This document shows, piece by piece, positions 25,190-36,825 of a stretch of 64,000 nt of DNA. A program made the position numbers and the translations under genes. The notes beneath the pieces are model-generated. The model was not told the DNA's origin and made no database searches. It saw nothing but the letters and a program-made list of their open reading frames with translations. Numbering within the stretch: position 1 is the stretch's first letter; each line of letters opens with the position of its first letter. The stretch is from Neodiprion pinetum (lineage: Eukaryota > Arthropoda > Insecta > Hymenoptera > Diprionidae), in the NCBI RefSeq assembly GCF_021155775.2, contig NC_060235.2, positions 36,992,607 to 37,056,606 on the forward strand, given 5' to 3'.

Positions 25190-25558
25190 ATGAATATTAA
25201 AAGAGGAATTGAAAGATGTTCATTTTTGACAAAATCACTTCCAGGTTCGAAGCTCGGTTCTAGAAAAGTACGGCATTTGTGCGGGCATTTTGGATATCAA
25301 AAAAAACTATACATATTTCCACTGGTATTTTGTCTTGAAAATATTTCTGCGAGTTTAAGGAAGTCACAGTTATTTCTTGTCATCAAAAATATAGGTATAC
25401 GTTGTTTCCTCCGGTTTCTCGATCTCGGTGGTATTTCGGACTCGGGAATTTATCTCTACGGACACATTCTGCGGTACGATTGTTTCGGAGAAGAAAACTG
25501 TAGAATTCGTCAAGCCATATTACAAACGATCTCGACTCTTCGAAAATCAATTAACTAA
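25190..25558 (+). CDS. 122-codon open frame, hypothetical
   Basis: The ATG at 25190 begins MNIKRGIERCSFLTKSL; the frame continues through SRKVRHLCGHFGYQKKLY and FLRFLDLGGISDSGIYLYG to a stop at 25558. For AT-leaning sequence this is long, and it is not built from a repeat. Basic and hydrophobic residues dominate; no domain is evident. A second short frame with ATG at about 25850 (MRMAPAFQRQQEQRALQ...) follows at up to 26051 in another frame. Neither has splice or promoter support. Confidence 0.15.
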   Translation: MNIKRGIERCSFLTKSLPGSKLGSRKVRHLCGHFGYQKKLYIFPLVFCLENISASLRKSQLFLVIKNIGIRCFLRFLDLGGISDSGIYLYGHILRYDCFGEENCRIRQAILQTISTLRKSIN

Positions 25559-27217
25559 AACTGAAACTAATGAAAGTAAATCTGTCGTGATGAAAATTCG
25601 TCCCTAATATACGAATCCTCGAGTCCTGTAATTATTTTTCAATCTCGAATGTATCGTGCACGTACATTTACAAACTTACAGTAATTACTTTGAAAAACTG
25701 TACTTTCTTGTTTGAAGAATCTTTTCTCTCTTTCTTTGCTTCGTCATTATACATAAGTACATGCGTTACGAGAAAAGAACATGACGTGTTACGGCATGAA
25801 AGTCACGGCAAAATATCATCTCATGTGGATTTCATAAGGTGCATCAGATGCGAATGGCGCCGGCGTTTCAGCGGCAGCAAGAGCAGCGAGCGTTGCAACG
25901 TATCCGTTTTATTATTCAGTATAGACCTCGGAGATTACGCGAAATATGCCGTGCATGGGATTTCCGCGAGTTCCTGAGGGAAGAAGGAGGAGGTGCCCTA
26001 ATCTTGGAGAAGTTTTACTTTCCATGCATCTCTGAGACGATGGATAAATAGCGCAGAGATTTAGCAGCTAAGGAAATACTCGAGTTTCACCCTCTGCGGT
26101 CACCCCTCACAAAATTGGCGACTATTCGCGTCACGTCGTAAAAAATTTCACTCACAATTAACAGAGAAATCCGAGTACGACAATTTTCCAATGTACGGAG
26201 AAAATAGCGGACGTTCGTTTGTCGGGCGAGTTTTACCTTCCCTGCAGCACGCTGCAAAAACGCCGGCGGCTAAGCGACGTGACCGAGACGAAATTGAAAT
26301 TTAATTTTACATTAATTGAAATTCCCAGATGACTGCGCGGCGCCTGCGCCCGAAACAATTGAAGACGTTTCAAAGAAGCCCCCGGGATGCGTAGTTTCGA
26401 GTGTCTCTGCTGGCCGCAAGTTCTTTTACACAACGAGAATATTTGCACCGAATTAGGTCGATTCATTCCCCGCATTTCTCGCGGACACAACGCTGAGCAC
26501 CTGAGGCTAATTGTTCTGAATTTTTCAAAGCACCCTCTCATGAAACTTCATTTATACATTTATACACCGTCCCTCTCACATTCAATTCGACGTTATTCTT
26601 TTTTAATTACAATTGTATCGTACTATAATTTATTACATTTGATTGAAACATCGATCCAAAGGTCTTTCGCAAAAATTTTTCCTCCACCTACTATACGGTA
26701 GGTACGTAAATTTTTTTAACGTACCCTAGACGAGAGCATGAGTTTTTAACTAGCGACTCCATATAATTAGGTACTAAGCCGTCACAACGACGAGGCGTAA
26801 AGAAAAAAAAGCGTTTTTTCGCAGGGGTTAAAGACGTCGAAGAATATGTTTCATAGAATGTTCATTCGAAGTGACGAAATTTCTTACATCGCGATATCAA
26901 CGGTAAATTAATCACAACCAGCGGGACGAATTGTGATTAATCGCTAGTCTCGATCCGATAAACAGAAAAATGCTAATCCAATTCCCACCACCTTCGTTAC
27001 ACCCCTGCATCAGCACCAACGATCTCGGAGCTTTCATAAACTCGGTGCAAAATCAGGCACCGTCTGGTCGCCGTTCGAGGGTGTATTATACGAAGGCAAA
27101 TAAAGGCAGATCAAATAAACCAAGAGCCAGTAATTACAGTGATAATTACCAAGGGTCGTACGACAGCCGAGCTTTCTCAAGCAGCCTGCAGAAGCAGGAG
27201 TAAAAGCCAAAGCAAAA

Positions 27218-27243
27218 GCAGCAGCAGCAGCAGCAGCAGCAGC
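27218..27243. repeat. (GCA)n microsatellite
   Basis: About eight GCA units; poly-Cys on the - strand is an artefact. Confidence 0.95.
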
Positions 27244-27588
27244 GACGGATTAGGGCGGCTCCGCTGGTGATATTTGGACAAAGCTTAAATTCCGCGGCTT
27301 TCCGCAGGATTGTCATGCGAGCGACGCTGTATATTATACGGGGTTTATCGTCCGCACAACCGTTTGAAAACAAGACTTCGTTCCTCCTCTCTTACCGGCC
27401 TGGCTGGCATGCCGTAGAGCGGCGGATAGACGAGGTGGGCATATATAAATGTAAAGTAATCTCGAGCCCGGAGCGAGTTGGTTAATCCGTTAGAACTACG
27501 CCGTTCCGGTTGTCGAAACCGCCCCCAATTACAATATACCCACCAGCATCATATTCTATACCTGCGTATATATTTGCACGGTACATAT

Positions 27589-27625
<37 letters not shown>

Positions 27626-27640
27626 GCACACACGCATATA
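27589..27640. repeat. (TA)n(CA)n compound microsatellite
   Basis: TA run passing into CA repeats with CACG interruptions. Confidence 0.93.
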
Positions 27641-29613
27641 CATGCCATTTCCAGAATTATCATCCGCACCCTGTTATATAACGTAGGGAAATTTGATCAC
27701 CGTTCGTTGTAGGCACTCTTCCAGCCAAGATACATAGATACGTATATATGTATAATATGTACGTAGACTTTGCTCGGGTATCGAATGGTGATTTTGATCG
27801 CTCGGTGAAATTTTTTTTCACCTACGCAGAGGAAGATACGTGTACACATGTAAATGCCGTAAAAATCTGTTCCGTTTATTAATCATCGCCGTTATCTCGC
27901 GTTGTAGCTATTTCATACGTGTGTCTACCGGAAATGGTAGTATTTGTGTACACGTACATGTGCAGGGAGAGCCGAGAGATTGGTCGAAGGTTAAACCTTT
28001 GACGAGTGAGTTACAAAAGGGATCGTGCCCCGCCTTCGGTGATTTATACCCAGCTGATAATTCGTCCGGTATTGTATACGTATACGGGTATTTATACAAA
28101 ATATTATACGCGGACTGATCAATCGTCGTCAAAATAATCGGGGAATCGTGTTTCGCATCGTTTTATCCAAGCTTCGCGGGACGTTGTTCCGAAAAATGTC
28201 AATTTCCAAATTCAACTCCGCTTTTAGCCGATTTAATCGGACCGAAAATTCATTTTCACTTTACAGAGAAATTCACGAAGTGATTCAAATTAATTATTAA
28301 AGCGGATACGTTCGTTAATTTCATGCTGTATAATTATTTTAAATATGTTCAAACTATGAATTCAAATTTCTACATTTCCAATCGAACAAGTCAATGGCTA
28401 AAAGCTCTCTAACGAATCAAACGAGTTTTATACATTGGCAAATGATCAGCGTTGAAAAAATTCACCCATCACTATAGATTTCGGATTAAAAACTTCTACA
28501 TATTACGTAATAATTCTGAAGTTCATAGGCAGTAGCTCGAGAGATTGCCTGACTTTCGCCAATTTTGCATGTTTTTACAACAAGCCTGAATTTATAGTTG
28601 AAGCGTTTAAAGCTCGTCGAAGAGGCGAGAAAATCGTCGGGCTAAAGTGTCGAGATAAAGAAAATTTTCCAACTAGCTTTAGAAAAAAGTGAACATGGGC
28701 TGACCGCACGACATCCGACATTCTAGAAACTCGCGTGTGCCTAATTTTCTAATCTCTGTCGCGACAAAGCGGCTTGCTCGAGGCGGAGCTTATACATAAA
28801 TAGTTGAAAACTATACGCACATATGTGCAAGGACTAACAATAAGGTACGAAGGGCGAAAGTAGGTAAGGTAAGTAGGTACGATATTAGTTCAGGAAAACG
28901 GATTTAATATTCTAGGCAAACTGTTTTATGCGCTCACCCCTACCTCCCTCTCTCTCCCTCTCTCTCTCTCTCACTCTCTTTTGCTCCCTATTCTTCTCGC
29001 TCCCCGAAAGGCAAATACAGCCTGGCGCAGCACTATGCAGATTACAAAATCGCATCTTACGGGGGATTAACTCGACCTAATCTAACCTAACTTAATCCCC
29101 CCCTCCACCGCCACTCATTTCACCCCACGCTCCTTATATACACTATGCATTTTTATTTCGTATATTAAATGATGTTCAAAAATATGTGAAAATCTAAGGC
29201 TTCAGAAAACTGGAACGCCCCGTGTGTAATAGCCTAATAAACAAAATCATTTTACTTGTTTTTTCCATTCCCGTGGTCGATGTATTTTACAATCAACAAC
29301 TTCATTACGATCTTTCTCGCACAGCAGGTTAATTTTTATTTTTTTTTCTCAACTTCTAGAATACCGAAAAAAAAAAAAAAAAAAAAAATCGAAGATCAGA
29401 CGGCATTCATTTTACTCTGCGCACCGACGTGAGAATTACTCTATAAACTGTACTTTTTGGTCGTTTGTTTCTATCTAAAAAATATTTCCCACCTTCAATG
29501 TGCTCGACGTGTAATTACCGAATAAAAAATATACCTGATAACATTAAAATACATTTTCTTTTGTCACAATACCTCGGATTACTTTCTCGATTAATTCATT
29601 TTTCTCCGAATAC

Positions 29614-30177
29614 TCAATTCCGGAATATAATTGACCTAAAGAATTGTTTCGACAACTCTACGTAAAAAAAAAAAGAAGCGATTTTTCCCTGTTCTACAAA
29701 ATGGTATCTAAATAAAGCGGCATTCCGTTCGAAAAAAAAGCTGTTTCCAGTGATCCGTAGAGAAATGGAAAGACTCGAGGAGAACAAGTTTACCTCGGCG
29801 AATAAGGGAAATTGAATAAAATCCAGAAACTCTAAACTAGATGCAGAGACCCCGACAGTATAAGCCGTACGATAACACGAAGGTCGTTTTGATGCCCCAT
29901 TTCGGTTTGTAGGACGCGTAGGATGCTGCAGCAGCATGACGCTTGCGAGAAAACGGGGAAGTTTCGTGGAGAATTTACCAGTGTCTGCCAGCAGCAGTCG
30001 TGGCGTCACGCCGCGTGCGTGCGTTTGTCGAGAAACGACGGGGATCCAGGAGAAGGACGAGGAGGAGGAGGAGGAGGAGGAGGAGGAGGAGGAGGAGGAG
30101 GAGGAGAGAGAGGGACATGCGCGGTGAATTTGCGAGGCACAAGCGGGAGCTTGAATCATTCGACGATGCCGCGGCAT
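29614..30177 (-). CDS. Open frame of 187 codons with poly-Ser, hypothetical
   Basis: On the - strand the ATG at 30177 (MPRHRRMIQAPACASQIHR) opens one of the longest frames in the window. A poly-Ser run comes from the reverse complement of the (GGA)n repeat at 30059-30113. The later half passes through AT-rich sequence without a stop (AYTVGVSASSLEFLDFIQF, then FVEQGKIASFFFYVELSK) and ends at 29614. The repeat gives many stop-free codons for nothing, which inflates the length. No domain, signal peptide or splice support was seen, so I treat it as probably spurious but worth listing. Confidence 0.15.
   Translation of the reverse strand: MPRHRRMIQAPACASQIHRACPSLSSSSSSSSSSSSSSSSSFSWIPVVSRQTHARGVTPRLLLADTGKFSTKLPRFLASVMLLQHPTRPTNRNGASKRPSCYRTAYTVGVSASSLEFLDFIQFPLFAEVNLFSSSLSISLRITGNSFFFERNAALFRYHFVEQGKIASFFFYVELSKQFFRSIIFRN
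30059..30113. repeat. (GGA)n microsatellite
   Basis: About 16 GGA units followed by GAGAGAGAGGG. Source of poly-Glu, poly-Gly and poly-Ser frames. Confidence 0.95.
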
Positions 30178-30246
30178 CGAAAACGGCGACCAGGCGTCTC
30201 GGTTGGCCAAGCTAAAGGGTGAAAAACCAAAGAGCTATGCAAAAAG

Positions 30247-30489
30247 ATGACTGAATGCACTTTATTCCAGGTCACGCATGAACGTTTAAAAGAAGAAAAG
30301 CACCGTTTGCCACCCATTTCAACGAAATCGCTGGATGTCGTAACAATCCTGACCGCGTGTCCGTTTTATGTATCAAAAAGTACAGGGCGGATAAAATTTC
30401 GAAGCATTTACACATTGGAAAATGTATTTAATACAATTAGTTTATCGAAAACATTTACTCAGTGGTCACGATCAATTTTCAGTAGCTAA
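30247..30489 (+). CDS. 80-codon small open frame, hypothetical
   Basis: An ATG at 30247 with A at -3 opens MTECTLFQVTHERLKEEK..., containing SLDVVTILTACPFYVSK, and stops at 30489. An acceptor-like CTTTATTCCAG lies inside at about 30271, so the frame could instead be an exon starting VTHERLKEEK. The sequence is moderately AT-rich and the residues are mixed and non-repetitive. No family recognised. Confidence 0.17.
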   Translation: MTECTLFQVTHERLKEEKHRLPPISTKSLDVVTILTACPFYVSKSTGRIKFRSIYTLENVFNTISLSKTFTQWSRSIFSS

Positions 30490-31010
30490 TACAGCTAGTT
30501 CGGTATTATAGGTAAATTTTTAGCATTGCTGAAACATTTTTCGAACATTGTCAAGAATCACATTGCAGTGAAATCGAGTGAGATCTTCTTGAAAAATAGT
30601 AATTCTGTCACTGCCATGTAGCGTAGATTCTTGAATATTTTTATATTTTTGTCTTTTTTGAAAAAAATTAATTTTTACTTTCGGAGCTGCGGCAATGACT
30701 TTAAACTTTGTCACTGCAGACCTTCGAAAGGGTACAAACTATGTAGGTACGTAAGATTTGATGCGCCGGTTGATCGTGACGACAAACTTGGTAACTTTAC
30801 CGAAGTACTAATCTCAGTGGTATCCTAGCCTTAGCGCGATAACATCCCTTACCGCCGAACGAAGTCGACCGAGACATGCAGGGGCTAGTCGTTGGCCTTT
30901 GGTCATCAGTCGACGGGACAGCTCGAGCCAACTCGAGTCGATGCTGCGAAGGAAGAGGGAATCCCCTGCGAGGTTGGCGTCAGTGGTAAAGGTACCGTGT
31001 AGATCAGGAT

Positions 31011-31325
31011 CTATAACTCTTTCGTCTTGCAGTCTTGCAGATCTTCGGTAGCGGCGCCTCGGCGTGAGGATCGCGCGGGAGGTAAAGGGGTGAGATGGCG
31101 AGGGTGTAAGGGTGTAGGGGAGGGGTAATCGGCCTGCTGGGAGTCAGCGGGGATGGCGAGTCGGTCGAGGAATGGAAAACAGCAGTAACTCAAGGAGTCG
31201 CGAAGGGGGATTGTTACCGGAGCCGGCCAATCGGGTTCCTTCGAATTTCGGAAACCGCCGGCGGAAGTCCCCCCCGCCCCCCTCGCGCCGCCGACGTTAC
31301 CCGTCTGCTCGGGGTCACTTGGGGT
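31011..31325 (-). CDS. 104-codon open frame, possible terminal exon, minus strand
   Basis: A GC-rich stretch is open on the - strand from a TAA at 31328-31326 to a TAG at 31013-31011, with no ATG. The protein reads TPSDPEQTGNVGGARG..., then RNSKEPDWPAPVTIPLRD and LDRLAIPADSQQADYPS, ending LQDCKTKEL. Possible acceptors are CCCCAAG after a T-rich stretch (about 31322) or GAGCAG just downstream; the second would start the exon in phase 0. Mixed, non-repetitive residue use is the main argument for coding. GC-rich sequence commonly gives open frames this long, and neither acceptor is strong, so this is only a candidate last exon for the inferred - strand gene. Confidence 0.16.
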   Translation of the reverse strand, partial: TPSDPEQTGNVGGARGAGGTSAGGFRNSKEPDWPAPVTIPLRDSLSYCCFPFLDRLAIPADSQQADYPSPTPLHPRHLTPLPPARSSRRGAATEDLQDCKTKEL

Positions 31326-34300
31326 TTAAATAAATAAAGAGAGCCGCGGAGAGAAGCCGGTCCGCCCGGGAGCCATGCATCAACCCCTATTACCTCGGGC
31401 AGCCTAACTACTCGCCCGGCGTCCAACTAAAATCTGCATAATATCGAGCCACCGCCGACGACTCGGTATCCGGCGTCCGTTCCGTCATTCCGCCGACGAG
31501 GGGATTCCCTGAGAAGATACGTGGAAAAAGCTACGAGGATCCTGATCCTGGGGGCTCAGCTGCCGCGTCATTCGCAGGAACGAACAATCCAGGGGCGATA
31601 CCGCGAGAATCGTATTAGCCGCGGATAATGAGTCGGAAACTGTTTGCTTTGCGATTTTGAAAAACGCGTCGGCGAAATATCGGTCCGATAAGTCGGGGCG
31701 AGAGATATTTCCTGGAAAACTGCGATATTGTGTACCTGAAATATTCCGTCCGATCGTGTTATACGCTAGACGAGGTAGGGCGACTATATCGAAACGACTC
31801 TACAAATAAATTAAGAGACACTTAATCCGCAAACTTAATTTCCATCCGTAATCGAGCGAGTTGCAGCCACGCTTTGGCCGCTGCAGCTAAACTCGTCGGA
31901 GATTAATTCCGACCTGGTAAGGTGAAAAAAATGTAAATAAGAGAAGTAAAAAAAAAAAAGTAAAGAAAAGAAAAGAAAAAAACCACATTTCCGACATTCC
32001 AGAGCAAACAACCCCCAGTTCAAACATCTGCGGCTTGATGGATTTAATTCGCGGCAGGAAACTCGAACGGATTCCGATCGTATATAACGATGAGAGGATC
32101 GAATTCTTGGGAAATGATTTAATCTTTGAGTAGATACTGTATTCGTTTAACGTATTTTTATTTTATTTTTTTCCCCCTTTTTTTTCTCTCCCACTTTTGA
32201 GGAAATCGGACGAATATCCGTTGAAAACCTCGAACGCAGAGGGTGAAGGTGTGTCAAATTGAATGAGGCGATGATTTTTTCCTGACCGAAGAACCGCGAC
32301 GACGTGCGGACCGGCGGTTGCACAGGAAGCAGCGGGGGATCCGAGATGACAAAAATGATTTACCGCCCTCGCGGTGGGGTGAGATATTTTTATTACTCTA
32401 TAAAAATTCCTCGCCTAATAGCTCTTGCGGGGCGAAAGGCGGGAATAAGAAGAAAGAACCGCAAAGGGGCGAAAGAAGCTACGACGCGGGAAGCAGGCGG
32501 CGGTTTGCTCGTCCCGAAACTAAATTCTCTCTCGCTCAGAGTCCGGGGCCGGAGGTTGCGATCTGAAGCGAGAGGAGATCGGGGATCTACCTGAAATCCA
32601 ATAAACTCGAAGGCGATTGAATTTATGAAGTGAAAAACTCCCACCGAAAAATAATAAACCGTCTTCTTCGAGATTAAAAATACCTGGTCTCATCGTCGAA
32701 AGAGACGCGGCGAAGAAAGGAACAATCCTGAAGGAGCGATTAAGACTCCCCCCCGACGTTATAAATCCTCCCTGACATGAGAAGGCATCGAATTCAGGGG
32801 CTTGTCACTCGAAAATCAACCACTACTCGATTTCATTCAAGCCGAAGATATATTGCAAAGGTTTTGAATGAATTAACAGATTTCTTTACCGCAAATAATG
32901 CGATCTTCGTATTCGTTATTGTCATGTTTTTGATCAAGTCACATTCGTTGGTACGTTGAATTCAAATGAGTCAAGTGCCGGATTTTAACGAACAAATAGA
33001 ACTGCTGAATTCGAATAACATTGATAAATAATATAGAATAATCCTGGTTGATAATATCCACTGTTTATCAAGCGTAAGAAAAAGCAAACGTTGCCGAGGA
33101 GTCGACGCACAAATTGGGAAAAGCGGTTATTGCATTCTCGTCATTGCGTATATAAAAGCGATAGGAAATGGAGCATTGAATTTTTTCAACTAACCGAAAC
33201 ACGTTTCGAGGATATCTTGAAAGGAGGCGTCTCGCCGCGGCAGATCGTACCGCACGTAGTACAGGTATGAGAGTGCATGAAATTTGAAGAGTACCGCACG
33301 TAGGTACGTACCGAAAGAGGGTCGTACAATCAGCAGTATAAGCGACGTATACACGAGGTATAAGATTGCCGTATCGCGCGGTGGAAATGATACCGGGGAA
33401 AGGGGAGAAGTGGAAAGAGGACGCGATATGCGCGTGAGACGGAAGATTGAAAAATATAAAAGAAAACAGGTGGAGGAAGAAAGAGCGAGAAATGCAGAAA
33501 AGGGTTTAAAGGAGTGTGTAGTTGCAGGATTTTCGAGGAAACGTGAAAATTATTCGCCACTTATCATGTAACGATGATTTCCACGATCATAGGAAAGTAG
33601 TCAGTTACATATTGGGCATAAGTGAAAATCCGTCGTAACATCAACGTTGATTATCTCGTTCCGCGGAGTCTATTTCCAACCGGCATAATCTCGCCTTCGC
33701 GACCGTTTCAACCCTTGGCTGAGAGATTTTGCACGAATTGGGTAAAAAAATAAGCAGCGGGGTGCAACAGAGTTTTTCTGCACTCGGCAGTATCGCGGGT
33801 TGTAGTAAGAATGGTCCGAAATAGGACGGCGAAGGGCGAGCGGGGTGTTTTTCAGGGTGTTTCGCAAACGTGTGCGCCGGTGTATTTCGAGTTCAATCGC
33901 ACCCTTAATTAGCACACTCAATTAACCACCCCGGCAAAGGCAAACCCGACGGCCTCGGCTGCCGGCTGACGGGAGTTTTTGCGTTTAATTGCGTTAGAGG
34001 ATTGAATTACAAACAATTATACGCCTGTAACTGAATTGCCCGTTTCGCGCACCGAACACGAAGAGATACATAGAAACCTACAAGCGTTTCACTTTTGCCG
34101 CCGTTCTCGATTCCCCTCCCCCGACCATCCGACGGCCAATACATACCCACCGTTCTGACGATATTTTGTACGATTCTACTTTTTTGTTCATCCTCTCTTT
34201 TCGGACTGTATCATACATCCACTTCAACCCCCCTGCCCCCGAGGCATCAGATATTCCATTATATTTTCAGTTTCGGGGGAAAATGAAATATTGACAATCC

Positions 34301-34866
34301 CCATCCCCCCCCCCCCTCCCCCGCGCCGCGTTGGGCGAGTGTTGTTGTTTGTTGCTTTGAAAAAGAGAACGAAAAGTCAAAGTCCAAAAAAGACAGGAAA
34401 AAAAAAAAAAAAATAAAGAACCAACACAAACGACAGAAGCGAGCACTCCTACACGTGGGGGAGGGGGGTTGAACTTCAGACGGACTTTTCCGCGACTCCC
34501 GACGCATTGGATATGTAAGTGTATCGTACCACTTTAGGCATCACGCCTCACACGCCCGGGCGTCCCGCACATTTGAATTCCTATCGGTCCTCGGCGGTAA
34601 TGGGCGTTATCAGTGGGTCCGGAGTAGGGCAGATGGTTCTCGCTGGTATTGTGTCGGGGGTTGTATCGTATCGGGAATATTCTCGCTTTCGCCAGCCGCT
34701 TTGGGCCGCGTGGTGACAACTCCATTGTCTGAGCCGACACCCCGGCGTATCCACGCCGCTAACCGAGAGAGGAAGAGAGAGAGAGAGAGGGAAAGACAAT
34801 GGTACAGGGATAAAAGAGTCCAATACCATCTCGAGCAGTCTGCTTCGACGAGGGGGAGAAGAGAGT

Positions 34867-34893
34867 GTGAAGACTGTGAAGACTGTGAAGACT
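34867..34893. repeat. Three 9-bp GTGAAGACT tandem repeats
   Basis: Exact ninemer repeated three times, then degenerating into GAAGACGAC. On the + strand one frame gives CEDCED acidic repeats within a 157-codon open frame (34701-35174) that has no early ATG. Confidence 0.9.
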
Positions 34894-36709
34894 ACGAAGA
34901 CGACGAAGAGGACGACGTTCGCGAGATGTCGCGCCTTCAATTTCAAACATCGCTTCGTATGAAATCTACCAATTTACTCCACCGAATAAACAATTCAAAA
35001 GAGTGGCGTGCGCTGTCTCTTGGTTTGATAGATATATGTGTGTGTGCGGTGCAGTTTCCTCTCGGGATCGCAAACGCGTTCCGCATCTTTGATTCAATTC
35101 TCGGTTGTCGCAATATGAAGCGTGCGAAGAAAATCGTGGATAAACGTGAATGTAGAAAGCTTCGAAATATTTGATGATCGTTGAACCGAACGATTAGGTA
35201 CGTATTACATACGATATCGCGGAAGTTGCAGCAATTCCAAAGTTGCAGAGCTAAGAAGGAATTATTAGTTGCAAGAAGATTCGATGCGAGCTCCCCTCGA
35301 TTACCCGGGAAATTGATCGCAGCAACGAAACACTAATTCTTCGCTAAAGTTGACGGATGAATAGAGAAAGAGAAAAGAAAAATTGGCAAGGTTGCGGAAA
35401 ATCTGGGGGGAGGGCAAAACGAATAAGAAACCGATCGAGAGCAATTTAGCAGCAATCAAAGAACCTGTCGAGTCTCCGGGCAATCTTGCCACTGGCCTCT
35501 TGACATCTTTCCTGATTCGGGGCCAGCCTCTCGACAAGTTTGCTGATCGTTGCCTACTACTCGCTTCGGAGAGATTCGCGATCCTCGTCACCTCATCCGG
35601 CGGTGCAACAGCACTGCGTCGATCGGAGGTTTAGATAATGGGGGAGAAAAAAAATAAAGATAGAAAGAAAAAAACCACGAACAAGGTCAGTCTGATTCTA
35701 TCGTTAGTCAACGGCATCTTCGCGGACAGGTTTCATACGATTTCGTGAGAATCACGGTGTACGAACAGCCCGTCTTTTACGCCATAAAAAGTTGGCCTAT
35801 CTTCGTTGGACTGCTTAGACCTGGTAGCCCGATAGCCGGAGACTCGCCGTTTGAAATCCGGGATTTGATATCTGCCTGCAGGGGAAAAGTTTGGCCAACT
35901 TTCGTCATTGTCACCGGAAGTAAGCGAGTGGGTAAGAACGAGGAGTAGGAACAACTTTGAAAGAGTTGTAAGATAGAAGGTGCAAGGGGAACCTTTTCTG
36001 ATAGTCCCTCTTCCTTATTACCTGCCCATCCCATGCCTCTTCCATGACTACCTCTATCACTCGGTGGGAAGAAACACATCAGAGACTTCCAGAGACGGGA
36101 TAGAGTAAAGAAAAAAAGAAGAAGAATAAGAAGAAGAAGAAGTCGCGAGAATGACGGAGAGTTGGGGTAAGGATAAGGAGAAGAGGCCCAGCTGAAAAGC
36201 TTGGCGTCTTTGCGCGTCTCGCGAACGAGCGCGATGAGACCTCTTGTGAGTTTTCGCGTTCGATTCGGGATCCAGGGGAAAAACCGCGCAGCGCCCTCAA
36301 GAGCAGCTCTTCTCTTCTCTTCTCTTCCCTCGAGAAGTTCCACAACCTGGTTCGACGGTGGCGACCATCCTCCTCCCCCCTCCGTGCAGTCCCTTAGATT
36401 TACGGTAACGGCAGCTCAGATTTACAATCATCCCCGGCTGGCCGGCTGCTGGTTCGGTCTTACAGGTTTTCGCGGTCCAGCCTAGCTGGTTGCTGCCACT
36501 GCGGCCGCCGCTGCGTATACAGCCTAATAATTCGACCGAGAATTTAAGACCCACATAAACAATCTGGTTATAACTAGGCTGTGGGGGCCATCGCGCAAGG
36601 GTGGCCCGACTGACCAACTGGTTGGGCGTGCCTCGTAAGATTTCACGTCGGCTACTGCAGAGAGAGATTTAGGATCCGGGGAGTTGGAAATTCGCGCGTC
36701 AAAGGTCGA

Positions 36710-36825
36710 GGGGGGAGGGGGGAGGGGGGCGCGATCGTTATTCGCGTTTTTTATACACCCGCGTCGACGAAGCGGCGAATAAAGAAGACGTCATTAGGGC
36801 TTCGGCGCGACGGGGGGGGGGGGGG
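36710..36825. repeat. G-rich patch: (G6A)2G6 and a 14-G run
   Basis: Three G6 blocks separated by single A residues (36710-36729) and a 14-G run (36812-36825) lie within 116 bp, both on the + strand. Confidence 0.9.

Larger units (their letters stand above)
24761..31010. other. Low-density stretch with small hypothetical frames
   Basis: Apart from the hypothetical frames listed separately (25190, 29614, 30247), it holds GCA and TA/CA repeats and a CT-rich run near 28950. No named gene. Confidence 0.5.

Noticed and set aside
34701..35174. 157-codon plus-strand frame with GA-derived RERERER and CEDCED repeats
   Set aside because: No early ATG, much of its length is repeat, no domain or splice support.
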